This document shows, in pieces, positions 43,283-52,739 of a stretch of 64,000 bases of DNA. The notes below the pieces were generated by a model, which was not told the origin of the DNA, did not search any database, and was given only the letters and a program-made list of their open reading frames with translations. Made by a program: the position numbers and the translations under genes. The stretch's first letter is position 1. The number at the start of each line of letters is the position of its first letter. The DNA is from Ignavibacteria bacterium (lineage in GTDB: Bacteria; Bacteroidota; Ignavibacteria; Tepidaquicellales; Tepidaquicellaceae): the NCBI GenBank assembly GCA_041649015.1, contig JBAZNU010000005.1:186001-250000 (forward strand), written 5' to 3'.

Positions 43283-45979
43283 ATGGGTGTCCATAAATTA
43301 GATAGTTTCTTTAATCCCCGTAGAATTGCTATTACTGGTGTATCCATTAATCCAAACAGCGTCAGCGGAAAAGTCGTTACGAACCTAGTCGGTAGTGGAT
43401 TTAAAGGTGTTGTGTATCCCGTGAATCCTGATGCCGAAGCTGTCTTTGGTATTCCTTGCTATAAAAGCTTAAGCAGCTTGCCTAAAACTCCCGACCTCGT
43501 CGTAATCTGCAACGCTGCAAAAGAAGTACCCGATATTGTTGAAATGGCGGGTGAATCAGGCGTTAGAAATATTATTATAATGTCCGCAGGTTTCAAAGAA
43601 ATCGGTGCAGAAGGACGCGAACTCGAGGAAAGAATTAAAACATCTCTTAAAAAGTTTAACGGCTTAAGAATCCTCGGTCCGAATTGTCTCGGGATTATAG
43701 TTCCGAGTCTTAATCTTAATGTTAGTTTTGCATCGGGAATTCCTAAGTCTGGTAATATTGCTTTTATTTCTCAATCAGGTGCATTGTGTACTTCTGTCCT
43801 TGATTGGGCTATTGAGAAGAAAATAGGATTCTCATACTTTATTTCAATCGGAAACACTCTCGATGTTGATTATTCCGACTTGATAGACTTTATAGGTGAG
43901 GACGACAAGACGAAATCTATAGTACTTTATATTGAGTCTGTCAGGCAGGCAAGAAAGTTTATGACTGCTGCTCGTTCGTTCGCTCGTACAAAGCCGATTG
44001 TTGCTTATAAAGCAGGTAGATTCCCCGAATCTGCTAAAGTCGCCGCTTCCCATACGGGTGCTATGGCTGCCGAAGATGCTATCTATGATGCTGCTTTTAA
44101 AAGAATGGGAGTAACAAGAGTTTTTGATATCGGTGAAATATTTGATGTTGTCGAACTTATAGGACGAAATAGAATTCCAAAAGGTGCGCGGCTGGGTATA
44201 GTAACAAATGCCGGCGGTCCGGGTGTTATGGCTGTGGATGCTTTGATAGCCGAAGATGGAATTCTTGCACAACTTAGTGATGAGACTTTTAAAAAGCTAA
44301 ATGAAAGTCTCCCTCCTTACTGGTCAAAAGGAAATCCTGTCGATGTCCTCGGAGATGCAAACTCTAAAAGAATAGCTAAAGCCGCACAGATTTTGTTTGA
44401 AGATAAAACCATTGATGCTGTACTCGTTATTCTCACTCCTCAGGCAATGACTAATCCTGCCGCGGCGGCTTCTGAATTGAGTAAAATTAGTGAAGCTCAT
44501 AAGAAACCTCTTCTTGCCGCATTCCTCGGAGGAGAAAAGATTAAAGAAGGCGTTAGAATTCTTAATGATAATGGTATCCCTGTTTACTCTACTCCTGAAC
44601 AGGCAGTTCGTGCATTTATGAAACTCGTTACTTATTCAAGAAACCTTGAACTGCTTTATGAAACACCCGAGGACATAAACGTAAAATTCTCTCCCGACAG
44701 GGATAAACTTAGATTTAGTTTTGAATCATTGATACCGGATAAGACAAACATCCTTACAGAAAGTTTATCAAAATCTATTCTTGAAGCTTATGGTATTACT
44801 ACTTCCAAACCATACAAAGTAACAGCAGTAAGAGACTTGAAAAAATCTGCTGATATCGTCGGTTATCCATTAGTTATGAAAGTAGATTCACAGGATATTT
44901 CTCATAAGTCTGATGTCGGTGGAGTTGTACTGAATATTGAAGATTATGAAATGCTGTCGGCAGCTTATGTTAGAATGATGAACAATATTAAGGAAAAATT
45001 ACCGGACGCAAGAGTTGAAGGTGTTTCACTTCAAAAAATGATTAAGTACAAAGATTCCGTGGAACTTATTCTTGGAATTAAGCGGGATGAGACATTCGGT
45101 ACCGTTATAATGGTTGGTATGGGTGGAACGGGTGCTGAATTGTTTAAAGACAGGGTTATTGGATTTCCGCCGCTTAACGAAAGTCTCGCTTATAATATGC
45201 TTGCATCCCTTAAAATATTTCCATTGCTCAAAGGATACAGAGGCAGTAAGCCCGTAAATCTTGATGTGCTTATAGAAACTCTTATAAGACTTTCATATTT
45301 GGCAGCCGATTATCCTGAAATTACCGAACTCGATATTAATCCATTACTTGTACATAGCGAAGGTGCTATAGCCCTTGATGCAAGAGTTGTTGTTGATAAA
45401 TCTCTGTCTGCTTACGGTGAACATGATTACAGTCATCTCGCTATTAAACCCTATCCTGACGAATATATTAGAAAGATTACATTAAACGACGGAAAGGAAG
45501 TTACATTTAGACCTATTAAACCTGAAGATGAACCCATGTGGACTGAACTTCTTGCAAACTGCTCGAAGGAATCTATTTATTCAAGGTTCAGGTTTTTCTT
45601 TCAGTGGGATTCGCATGAAGTTGCCGCAAGATACTGTTATATCGACTACGATAGGGAACTTGCAATCGTTGCCGAAATAGTCGAAAATGGAAAAAGAAAA
45701 CTAATCGGTGTCGGTAGATTAATCGCAGATCCTGATCACGAAAATGTTGAGTATGCAATCCTAATTATGGATTCCTTTCAGAACAGAGACTTAGGCGGAC
45801 TGCTGACTGACTACTGTTTTGAGATTGCTAAGAAATGGGGCTTGAAGAGGATAGTCGCACAAACAACTTCCGATAACAAGCGTATGATTGCTGTTTTCGA
45901 AAAGAGAGGATTCAATATTGATTTTGATCCCCGTTCATCATTAGTCGAAGTTTCAAAACCTTTGGATAATATAAATTAA
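43283..45979 (+). CDS. ADP-forming acyl-CoA synthetase fused to GNAT acetyltransferase domain
   Basis: An 898-residue protein starting at ATG 43283; a TTG at 43235 would add 16 residues with no family match. Order: CoA-binding domain (about 5-130, RRIAITGVS), succinyl-CoA-ligase-like flavodoxin domain (about 150-290) with SHTG containing phospho-carrier His257, a second ligase domain, an ATP-grasp domain (about 490-690), and a C-terminal GNAT domain (about 725-895, FRPIKPEDEP). This is the layout of Pat/PatZ-type protein acetyltransferases. His257 is kept, so the synthetase part may be active or a sensor. The next gene is a GNAT-free paralogue 11 bases away. Confidence 0.9.
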   Translation: MGVHKLDSFFNPRRIAITGVSINPNSVSGKVVTNLVGSGFKGVVYPVNPDAEAVFGIPCYKSLSSLPKTPDLVVICNAAKEVPDIVEMAGESGVRNIIIMSAGFKEIGAEGRELEERIKTSLKKFNGLRILGPNCLGIIVPSLNLNVSFASGIPKSGNIAFISQSGALCTSVLDWAIEKKIGFSYFISIGNTLDVDYSDLIDFIGEDDKTKSIVLYIESVRQARKFMTAARSFARTKPIVAYKAGRFPESAKVAASHTGAMAAEDAIYDAAFKRMGVTRVFDIGEIFDVVELIGRNRIPKGARLGIVTNAGGPGVMAVDALIAEDGILAQLSDETFKKLNESLPPYWSKGNPVDVLGDANSKRIAKAAQILFEDKTIDAVLVILTPQAMTNPAAAASELSKISEAHKKPLLAAFLGGEKIKEGVRILNDNGIPVYSTPEQAVRAFMKLVTYSRNLELLYETPEDINVKFSPDRDKLRFSFESLIPDKTNILTESLSKSILEAYGITTSKPYKVTAVRDLKKSADIVGYPLVMKVDSQDISHKSDVGGVVLNIEDYEMLSAAYVRMMNNIKEKLPDARVEGVSLQKMIKYKDSVELILGIKRDETFGTVIMVGMGGTGAELFKDRVIGFPPLNESLAYNMLASLKIFPLLKGYRGSKPVNLDVLIETLIRLSYLAADYPEITELDINPLLVHSEGAIALDARVVVDKSLSAYGEHDYSHLAIKPYPDEYIRKITLNDGKEVTFRPIKPEDEPMWTELLANCSKESIYSRFRFFFQWDSHEVAARYCYIDYDRELAIVAEIVENGKRKLIGVGRLIADPDHENVEYAILIMDSFQNRDLGGLLTDYCFEIAKKWGLKRIVAQTTSDNKRMIAVFEKRGFNIDFDPRSSLVEVSKPLDNIN

Positions 45980-45990
45980 AAATAATACTT

Positions 45991-48099
45991 ATGAATACTG
46001 ACTTTAATAAATTCTTCTATCCGAAATCCATAGCCGTTGTTGGAGCTTCTTCAAAAGAAGGAACTCTTGGGTATGAACTGCTTGGTAACTTGCTTAAATT
46101 TGGTTATAAAGGTAAACTTTATCCTATTAATCCAAAAGCAGATACTATTCATGATTTGAAATGCTATAAATCATTATCAGACATTAAAGATGTTGTTGAC
46201 CTCGCAGTAATTATGCTTGGTAAGAATTTAGTCTTACAGGCTATTGATGATTGCAAAGACAAGAATATTGATTCCGTAATAGTGATTACCGCGGGATTTA
46301 AAGAAGTAGGTGAAGAGGGTGTTACTCTTGAACAGGATTTGATTTCAAAGGTTAAGAAATACGGTATGCGTTTGGTTGGACCGAATTGCATGGGTATTAT
46401 TAACACAAAGAATGATGTACTTATGAATGGGACGTTCATAAAAGGAACTCCTGTTGCAGGCGGTATTGGATTTGTCTCGCAAAGCGGAGCTCTTGGAGCA
46501 GCCGTATTGAAGATTATTGAAAAGTTTGATATCGGATTCTCTCAGTTCCTTAGTATCGGGAACAAAGCTGACGTTTCGGAAAATGACCTTATTGAATACT
46601 GGAAAACTAATAAAGATGTTGGTGTTATTACCGCATATCTTGAATCCTTCTCTGACGCTAAAGAATTTCTGAATATATGCAGGGATGTTACTAAGCATAA
46701 ACCTGTTATAGCTATAAAAGCAGCAAGAACATCCGCGGGTATGAAGGCTGCCTCGTCTCATACGGGAGCGCTCGCGAGTGCTGACACTATTGCTCAGACG
46801 CTTTTTGAACAGTCGGGCGTTATTAGAGTCGATTCCGTTGAAGATATGTTCAATCTTGCTAAAGCTTTTGACAGAGCAAAACTTCCTGAAGGAAATAGAG
46901 TTGGTATTCTTACTAATGCAGGCGGTCCGGCAATTCTTACCGTTGATGAAGCTGATAAATGCGGACTCGATGTTGTGAATCTTTCTGAAAACACAAAGAA
47001 TAAATTAAGAGAAATAGTTCTTCCCGAAGCATCCGTTAACAATCCTGTTGACCTGCTTCCTCCTGCAAATGCTCAGGTTTACGGCAAGGCTACAGAAATT
47101 CTTTTAGCAGATGAAAATGTAGATGCTGGTATTTTGATACTTGGTCCACCTCTTATGTTTGATACTGTCGAAATCACAAAATATATTTGCGATGCTGCGA
47201 ATAAAAGCGGCAAATGTGCTATTGTTGTCGTTATGTCTCAGGATGAAATAATATCTGAAGTTGCAAAAGTTATACCTGTTCATCCTCCTTTATTCAACAG
47301 CGCTGAGAAAGCAGCTTGGGCTATAGGTGAAATGCTGAAATACAAAAAGCACAAGGAGGTACCGTATGGAACGATTAAGAAGTTTAATGTTAACAGCAAA
47401 GGTGTCAAAAGTATTATTAATAAATACAAAACAGGTAACGTATATCTTGATTTTAATGATGTATATGATATCTTGAATCATTACAAAATGCCTATCGTTG
47501 AAACTAAAATTGCTAAAGATGTTCAGCAATCAATCTATGATGCTAATCAAATAGGTTTTCCGGTTGTTGCTAAAGTATTCGGCAGAGAGCTTGTGCATAA
47601 ATCTGATGTGGGCGGTGTTGCGTTGAATATTCAGGATGAAGAGGAACTTTTAAATGTTGAGAGCAAAATTATTGCCGGATTGAAAGAGAAGGGGATTGAT
47701 AGCAAGCTCGAAGGATTTATATTACAGCCTTTTACAAAAATTGAAGACGGAGTAGAGACAATACTCGGTGCTTTTGAAGATAAACAGGCAGGTCATTTAC
47801 TCATGTTTGGTCTCGGAGGTATATTTGTTGAGGTGTTCAAAGATGTTAAATTCAGAGTTGCTCCTCTTAACGATATAGATGCTCAGTCTATGATTAAATC
47901 AATTAAGAGCTTCGAGATTCTTAAAGGTATCAGGGGGAAGAAATCAGTTGATATAGAATACATTGAAGAGAATCTTCTTAAGCTTTCTCAGCTTGTTACT
48001 GATTTCCCCGAATTTTCTGAGATAGATTTAAATCCGTTTGTGTTTTCACCAAACAGAAATAAGTCGAAAATACTTGATGCAAGAATAAAGCTAAGATAA
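45991..48099 (+). CDS. ADP-forming acetate/acyl-CoA ligase
   Basis: A 702-residue single-chain ADP-forming acyl-CoA synthetase, converting acyl-CoA, ADP and phosphate to acid, CoA and ATP. Domains: CoA-binding (PKSIAVVGAS at 11-20), ligase with LVGPNCMG (128-135) and SHTGAL holding His257, and a C-terminal ATP-grasp domain (about 490-700, FPVVAKVFG, HKSDVGGVALN). It lacks the GNAT domain of its neighbour. The 11-base gap indicates an operon. Such enzymes allow fermentative ATP formation, common in archaea and in some bacteria. Confidence 0.92.
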   Translation: MNTDFNKFFYPKSIAVVGASSKEGTLGYELLGNLLKFGYKGKLYPINPKADTIHDLKCYKSLSDIKDVVDLAVIMLGKNLVLQAIDDCKDKNIDSVIVITAGFKEVGEEGVTLEQDLISKVKKYGMRLVGPNCMGIINTKNDVLMNGTFIKGTPVAGGIGFVSQSGALGAAVLKIIEKFDIGFSQFLSIGNKADVSENDLIEYWKTNKDVGVITAYLESFSDAKEFLNICRDVTKHKPVIAIKAARTSAGMKAASSHTGALASADTIAQTLFEQSGVIRVDSVEDMFNLAKAFDRAKLPEGNRVGILTNAGGPAILTVDEADKCGLDVVNLSENTKNKLREIVLPEASVNNPVDLLPPANAQVYGKATEILLADENVDAGILILGPPLMFDTVEITKYICDAANKSGKCAIVVVMSQDEIISEVAKVIPVHPPLFNSAEKAAWAIGEMLKYKKHKEVPYGTIKKFNVNSKGVKSIINKYKTGNVYLDFNDVYDILNHYKMPIVETKIAKDVQQSIYDANQIGFPVVAKVFGRELVHKSDVGGVALNIQDEEELLNVESKIIAGLKEKGIDSKLEGFILQPFTKIEDGVETILGAFEDKQAGHLLMFGLGGIFVEVFKDVKFRVAPLNDIDAQSMIKSIKSFEILKGIRGKKSVDIEYIEENLLKLSQLVTDFPEFSEIDLNPFVFSPNRNKSKILDARIKLR

Positions 48100-48112
48100 A
48101 TTCACTGATATT

Positions 48113-49000
48113 CTATTTCTTATTAAGAAAGTAATCGTAGGTAGCTCTTGATATTTTTGCTATGATTTCTTCATTGGTTTCCATTGTTTCATAAGAATCT
48201 GAGACGAATACTGCTATTGCAAAACTGTTACCGTTCGGTAATGTAATTATTCCGATATCATTTGTTGCACTCGTCATACCATCATTATTTTCAGGTCCCG
48301 TGCCTGTTTTATGAGCGATTATCGTTCTCTCAGGCAAAAGTCCCTTTAATCTTTTTGCTCCTGTTTTAGTTTTAGTCATTACGTTCCATAAATATTCATA
48401 TGTGCTATTTAGTATCTTTTTGTTTTTGAATTTCGAAAGTAATTGTGCAGCTGCCCTTGGTGTTGACCAGTTTCGGTATTGTATATCCCAGCTTTCATGC
48501 ATTTCTTCTTCTGTAGCAACTACTGAAATATCGTTAATATCAAGTGAAAGTAAAAAATCATTCACAACAGTTGGTCCACCAATAAGCCTGAACAGTAAGT
48601 CACATGCAACATTATCGCTTTCAGATACTGCATACTGAATAAGCTCATCTATTGACAACTCGACATTTCCCTCGGGATATTTTTCTCTGAGCGGACTATA
48701 ATAGGGAAGCAGGTCTTCTTTTCAAATTACAATTTTATCCTTAAGTTGAATCTTTCCCTTTTCAACGAGATTAAGGACTGTCAGGGCAAGATGGTATTTA
48801 TAAACGCTTTGCATCGGAAATCTCTCTGTACCTTTGATAGATAAAGTGTCAAGACCATCTTCAGAACAGATTGCAACACCTACGACTGCACGTTTACCCG
48901 AAATAATTTCATCGATATTTTCCTTCAGAATATCCGTCTGAGAAAAAGCTTTTGACACAGATAGTATCATTACCAGTGTCATTATAATTTTTTTAATCAT
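48113..49000 (-). pseudogene. Class A beta-lactamase gene with an in-frame TGA
   Basis: The full 296-codon frame encodes a class A serine beta-lactamase of the Bacteroidota (PER/CfxA-like, subclass A2) type, but a TGA interrupts it at 48722-48724 after codon 92. Both halves are in the same frame, and translation past the stop gives KEDLLPYYSPLREKYPEG, as expected for the family. All active-site motifs remain: SVYK (SxxK), SDN, the QYRNW omega-loop region and KTG. A signal peptide (MIKKIIMTLVMILSVSKAFSQ) is present. Other genes here end in TGA, so it is a true stop. Either the gene is recently inactivated or there is a sequence error. Confidence 0.88.
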
Positions 49001-49092
49001 TATTTTATAAAGAGCATTCGTTTTGTTTGTGTGAATTCGTTTGTTATAAGTTTGTAGAAGTAAACTCCAATATATTTGTTTTTCATTTTCAT
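49000..49092 (-). pseudogene. Remnant tail of a T9SS sorting domain
   Basis: A 30-codon frame reads KYIGVYFYKLITNEFTQTK and ends RMLFIK, the C-terminal strand pair of a T9SS sorting domain (compare GVYFYTLFVNGQKMDIKK in this window). No NYPNPFN part and no upstream coding sequence remain. Its TAA overlaps the ATG of the beta-lactamase by one base (TAATG). It is the relic of a deleted surface-protein gene. Confidence 0.72.
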
Positions 49093-49224
49093 AGCTTTGA
49101 ATTGTTTTTATTGCACAAAAATAAATATTTCTGTATTAAGAATCACTGAAAATTAAAAGAAATACTCTACTTTGAATAGAATTAAGTTGCCAGAATAAAT
49201 ATATTTAAGAAAAATTAAGTAATT

Positions 49225-49650
49225 ATGAAAATAGCTAAAGAATTTAGATGGGAAATGGGTCATAGACTTCCGGAGCATACAGGTCTTTGCAGGAATATAC
49301 ACGGTCATTCGTATAGAATGGTTGTTGAGATTTCAGGTGAAGTTCTTCCTAACGGTATGATAATTGACTTTTATGACCTTGGATTAATAGTCAAACCGAT
49401 ACTTTCAAAACTTGACCACTGTTTTCTCGTTTATTCAAAAGATAAGCCGGTTTTAGAATTTCTTAAAAAACACAAGATGAAAATGGTTGTTGTCGAATAT
49501 CTCGCAACTGTCGAAAATATCTGCTCAGATATTACCGAAAAGATTGCTTTTGAATTTAAGAAACAGAAAGTTAGGAATATTACCGAAATATCGGTTAAGT
49601 TATTTGAAACCCCGAATTCTTTTGCTGAAATGAACTTAAAAATGCAGTAA
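49225..49650 (+). CDS. queD: 6-carboxytetrahydropterin synthase-like protein (QueD/PTPS family)
   Basis: A 141-residue enzyme of the queuosine precursor pathway, converting dihydroneopterin triphosphate to 6-carboxytetrahydropterin. Zinc ligands are His13 and the HGH pair His26/His28; catalytic Cys22 precedes them (LCRNIHGHS). MIIDFYDL and LDHCFL follow as usual, and the conserved late glutamate is in KLFETPNSF. Other members of the PTPS family make pterins, but the C-x3-HGH spacing supports QueD. The gene stands alone. Confidence 0.9.
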   Translation: MKIAKEFRWEMGHRLPEHTGLCRNIHGHSYRMVVEISGEVLPNGMIIDFYDLGLIVKPILSKLDHCFLVYSKDKPVLEFLKKHKMKMVVVEYLATVENICSDITEKIAFEFKKQKVRNITEISVKLFETPNSFAEMNLKMQ

Positions 49651-49708
49651 TTTGCAGTATCGCGAATTCTGGAAAGAAATTTATTTTTAAGATTTGATTT
49701 TTGTATTT

Positions 49709-50053
49709 CTATATGTTTACTATCAGCTTTCCGGCTCTATGCCACGAAATAATTCCACCTGCAAGGTGAAAAGCCTTTTCGATTCCTGCTTGTTTAAACA
49801 ATGAAAGAGCATTTTTACTTCTACTCCCACTTCTGCAGTAAATCAAATACCTTCCGTCTTTGTCAAGTTCGTAAACTCGCTTCTTAAACGTGGGATCATA
49901 GAAATTTATTAGCATCGCTCCGTCAATTCTGGATTGTTTATACTCTTCAGGTGTCCTTACATCAATTACTGTGTAATTTTGTTTGATAAGCTCCTCAAAT
50001 TTCTCAACATCAATGTTACCTTCATTCGTACGAAAAATATTAAAATTAAACAT
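49709..50053 (-). CDS. Rhodanese-like domain protein
   Basis: A 114-residue single-domain rhodanese, handling persulfide sulfur. The CH2A motif is VIDVRTPEEY (29-38), and the active-site loop is IYCRSGSRS with Cys73. There is no signal peptide, so it is cytoplasmic. The loop CRSGSRS is of the common rhodanese type and not the arsenate reductase type. Convergent with queD. Confidence 0.92.
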   Translation of the reverse strand: MFNFNIFRTNEGNIDVEKFEELIKQNYTVIDVRTPEEYKQSRIDGAMLINFYDPTFKKRVYELDKDGRYLIYCRSGSRSKNALSLFKQAGIEKAFHLAGGIISWHRAGKLIVNI

Positions 50054-50380
50054 CAGAAATTAAGTTTTAAATTTGTTTTTATTGGGTTTTAAAGTATTAT
50101 TACTATCAACAGCAAATTATGCATAATAATTACAAAACATTGAAATAATTATACTTGATATTTAACTTTTTTAAAATATTTCTGCTTTAAAACCACATCT
50201 TTTACTCAATTTTTACATTTATTTTTAGATATTTTGAGACAATTTTAAAATAGAAATCTAAAAAATAATCTTGATTATCTACATGAATTTACTTACTTTA
50301 GTATAGGAATAGGTTAAAAAATCTCATATTGTATTATAATCAATCAGGGAAACATACTTTAATTATCTGTCACTAAAGGG
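50054..50380. other. Intergenic region upstream of the histidine kinase
   Basis: A 327-base AT-rich stretch between divergent genes with no open frame, hairpin or repeat that I can support. Promoters for both neighbours must lie here. Confidence 0.5.
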
Positions 50381-52558
50381 ATGAAGACAAAATTATTTTC
50401 ATTATCACCTCGAATATTAATCGGATCATATATAATTATTGTAATAATAGTTATTATTTATGGATTCTTTTCGTACAAATCAAATGTCGAAGAAAGATAT
50501 CAGCAAGTAATCCGTGAACTAAGTATCCTGTCAGATTCAAAAGTTAAAAGGGTACAATCTTGGAGAAATGAAAGATACGGTGATGCAGGAGTTATGATGG
50601 AAAATTCAAGCTTAATTTTAGCTTATAAAAATTGGCTGAGAAATCCGGAAAATGATGATTTAAAAAATGCCGTAGTTAAAATGGTGTTATCTTATGAAAG
50701 ATATTTTAACTACAAAAACCTTATTCTTTTTGATAAAAATCGTGCTGTAAGATTATCTCTGGATAGCACTATTGCATCCTTAGACAGCACATTATTGTCA
50801 AACGTAAATATTAGTATATTAAGTAAAAATCCGAGTATTAGTAATCTCTTCATTGCTGATAGTGATTCTTCAATTTATTTAGATGTAGCTGCACCGTTTT
50901 TTAGTGATAATGAATTGATAGGAGGCGTAATTTTAAGGATTGACCCCAATGAATTTCTATTTCCTGAAATAAATAATTGGCCTGTTATTAGCAGAACTAC
51001 TGAATCGATCCTTTTTACTGTAGTTGAAAACACAGTTGTATTTCTGAACAATTTTCGATTTAAAGATAATACTGCTCTTAAGTATAAAATCAAAATTAAC
51101 GATGAAAATGAATATATAACATCAGTGAAAGCCGCAAAAGGACTAAGAGGATTTTCGGAAGGTATTGATTATAAAAATTCCAGAACTTTAAATGACATAA
51201 GACAAATTGAAGGTTCTCCGTGGATTTTGATTAATAAGATCGATGTTGATGAAATTTATACCCCGATAAAAGAACGTATTTGGAATCAGGTTTTTTTCTC
51301 AGCGTTTATTCTCTTCATTTTTGGCGCAGGTCTGTTGTGGTTATGGCACAACAGGAAAAAATCTTTGCAGATTCAGAAACTCGAGGAAGAAAAACGAATT
51401 CTTGGTATAGCAAAGAATTATGAGAAAGTTATGAAGTATGCTAATGTAGCGATGATTCTCTCTGATAATGACCTTATCATTAGAGACGTTAACGAAAGAG
51501 CTCTGAGTCTTTATGGTTTTACCAGAAGTGAAATTATTGGCATGAAGATTAAAGATTTTGTGGTTTCGGAGGCTGAACAAATACCTGACGGTAACAAAGA
51601 GGAAGAAGATAAACTAAAAGAAGGTATAATTTACGAATCGCTTCAAAAACGAAAAGACAATTCAACTTTTTACGCTGACATAAACCTGAGTATTGTCGAA
51701 ATAAACGGAAGGAATTATTATCATAGAATAATCAGCGATATCACTCAGCGTAAGATAGCCGCCGAGAAATTACGGCAAAGCAAAGAACATCTTCAGGAAA
51801 TAAATCTGGAAAAGGATAAGTTCTTTTCAATCATAGCTCATGACTTAAGGGAACCGCTAGGAAGTTTCATGAATGTAACAAAAATGATGGATGAACGTAA
51901 ATCATCGATGTCTGAAGATGAAATTGATGAGTTTGTCAAACTTATGAAAGAATCATCAGCAAACCTTTATGGTCTGCTCGAAAATCTTCTTGAGTGGTCA
52001 ACGATGAAAAGGGGATTGATAGCTGTAGAACCCAAATTAATCAATTTGAAGGAATGCCTCAAAAAGAATCTTGAATTATTAAAGGAGTCAGCAGTTAGAA
52101 AAAATCTGAAATTTTCTTCTGATATTCGAGATGATTTAGAAGTATTCGTTGACGAAAGGATGTTAAACGGAATTATTAGAAACCTTGGAACGAATGCGGT
52201 AAAGTTTACACCAAAAGAAGGAAATATTATCGTCAAAGCTGAACAAACAGATGGTAATAAAGTTTTGATTTCTATAAGTGATTCAGGTATTGGAATTCCT
52301 GATAATATTATTGAAAATCTTTTCAATAGTTCTGTTAATACTAAACGAACAGGTACCGATGGTGAACCTAGTAGTGGTCTTGGATTGTTACTATGTGAAG
52401 AGTTTACAGAGAAACTTGGTGGTGAGTTAATTATTGATAGTGAAGTTGGAAAAGGTAGTACTTTTAAAATTATCTTACCCGGAACAGAGAATGAGCCGAT
52501 TACTATTGCGGAAAAAACAAATAATATAATTTCTGATACTATTTTTGAATCAGAATAG
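50381..52558 (+). CDS. Membrane-bound PAS sensor histidine kinase
   Basis: A 725-residue hybrid-free sensor kinase. Membrane helices at about 12-29 and 305-323 enclose an extracytoplasmic Cache-like sensor (about 35-300). A PAS domain covers about 345-460 (NVAMILSDNDLIIRDVNERAL), the HisKA H-box is SIIAHDLREPLGSF with phospho-acceptor His487, and the HATPase domain has NAVKFTPKEG (N box), SDSGIGIP (G1) and GLGLLLCEEF (G2). No response regulator is adjacent, so it is an orphan kinase in this window. The signal is unknown. Confidence 0.92.
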   Translation: MKTKLFSLSPRILIGSYIIIVIIVIIYGFFSYKSNVEERYQQVIRELSILSDSKVKRVQSWRNERYGDAGVMMENSSLILAYKNWLRNPENDDLKNAVVKMVLSYERYFNYKNLILFDKNRAVRLSLDSTIASLDSTLLSNVNISILSKNPSISNLFIADSDSSIYLDVAAPFFSDNELIGGVILRIDPNEFLFPEINNWPVISRTTESILFTVVENTVVFLNNFRFKDNTALKYKIKINDENEYITSVKAAKGLRGFSEGIDYKNSRTLNDIRQIEGSPWILINKIDVDEIYTPIKERIWNQVFFSAFILFIFGAGLLWLWHNRKKSLQIQKLEEEKRILGIAKNYEKVMKYANVAMILSDNDLIIRDVNERALSLYGFTRSEIIGMKIKDFVVSEAEQIPDGNKEEEDKLKEGIIYESLQKRKDNSTFYADINLSIVEINGRNYYHRIISDITQRKIAAEKLRQSKEHLQEINLEKDKFFSIIAHDLREPLGSFMNVTKMMDERKSSMSEDEIDEFVKLMKESSANLYGLLENLLEWSTMKRGLIAVEPKLINLKECLKKNLELLKESAVRKNLKFSSDIRDDLEVFVDERMLNGIIRNLGTNAVKFTPKEGNIIVKAEQTDGNKVLISISDSGIGIPDNIIENLFNSSVNTKRTGTDGEPSSGLGLLLCEEFTEKLGGELIIDSEVGKGSTFKIILPGTENEPITIAEKTNNIISDTIFESE

Positions 52559-52739
52559 AAGTTTATAATCAAAAACCGTTTAAACTAAAAATACATTTAT
52601 ACTTATATTGAAATTTATTCCTGCTTTTTAATTCACATGATAAATACTTCTAATTTTTATAATTCACACTTAAACTTGATTTCAAAGAGGATTTGTAACT
52701 TGAAAATTGAATTTATTGTTTTAAAATTGAATAAGTTAT

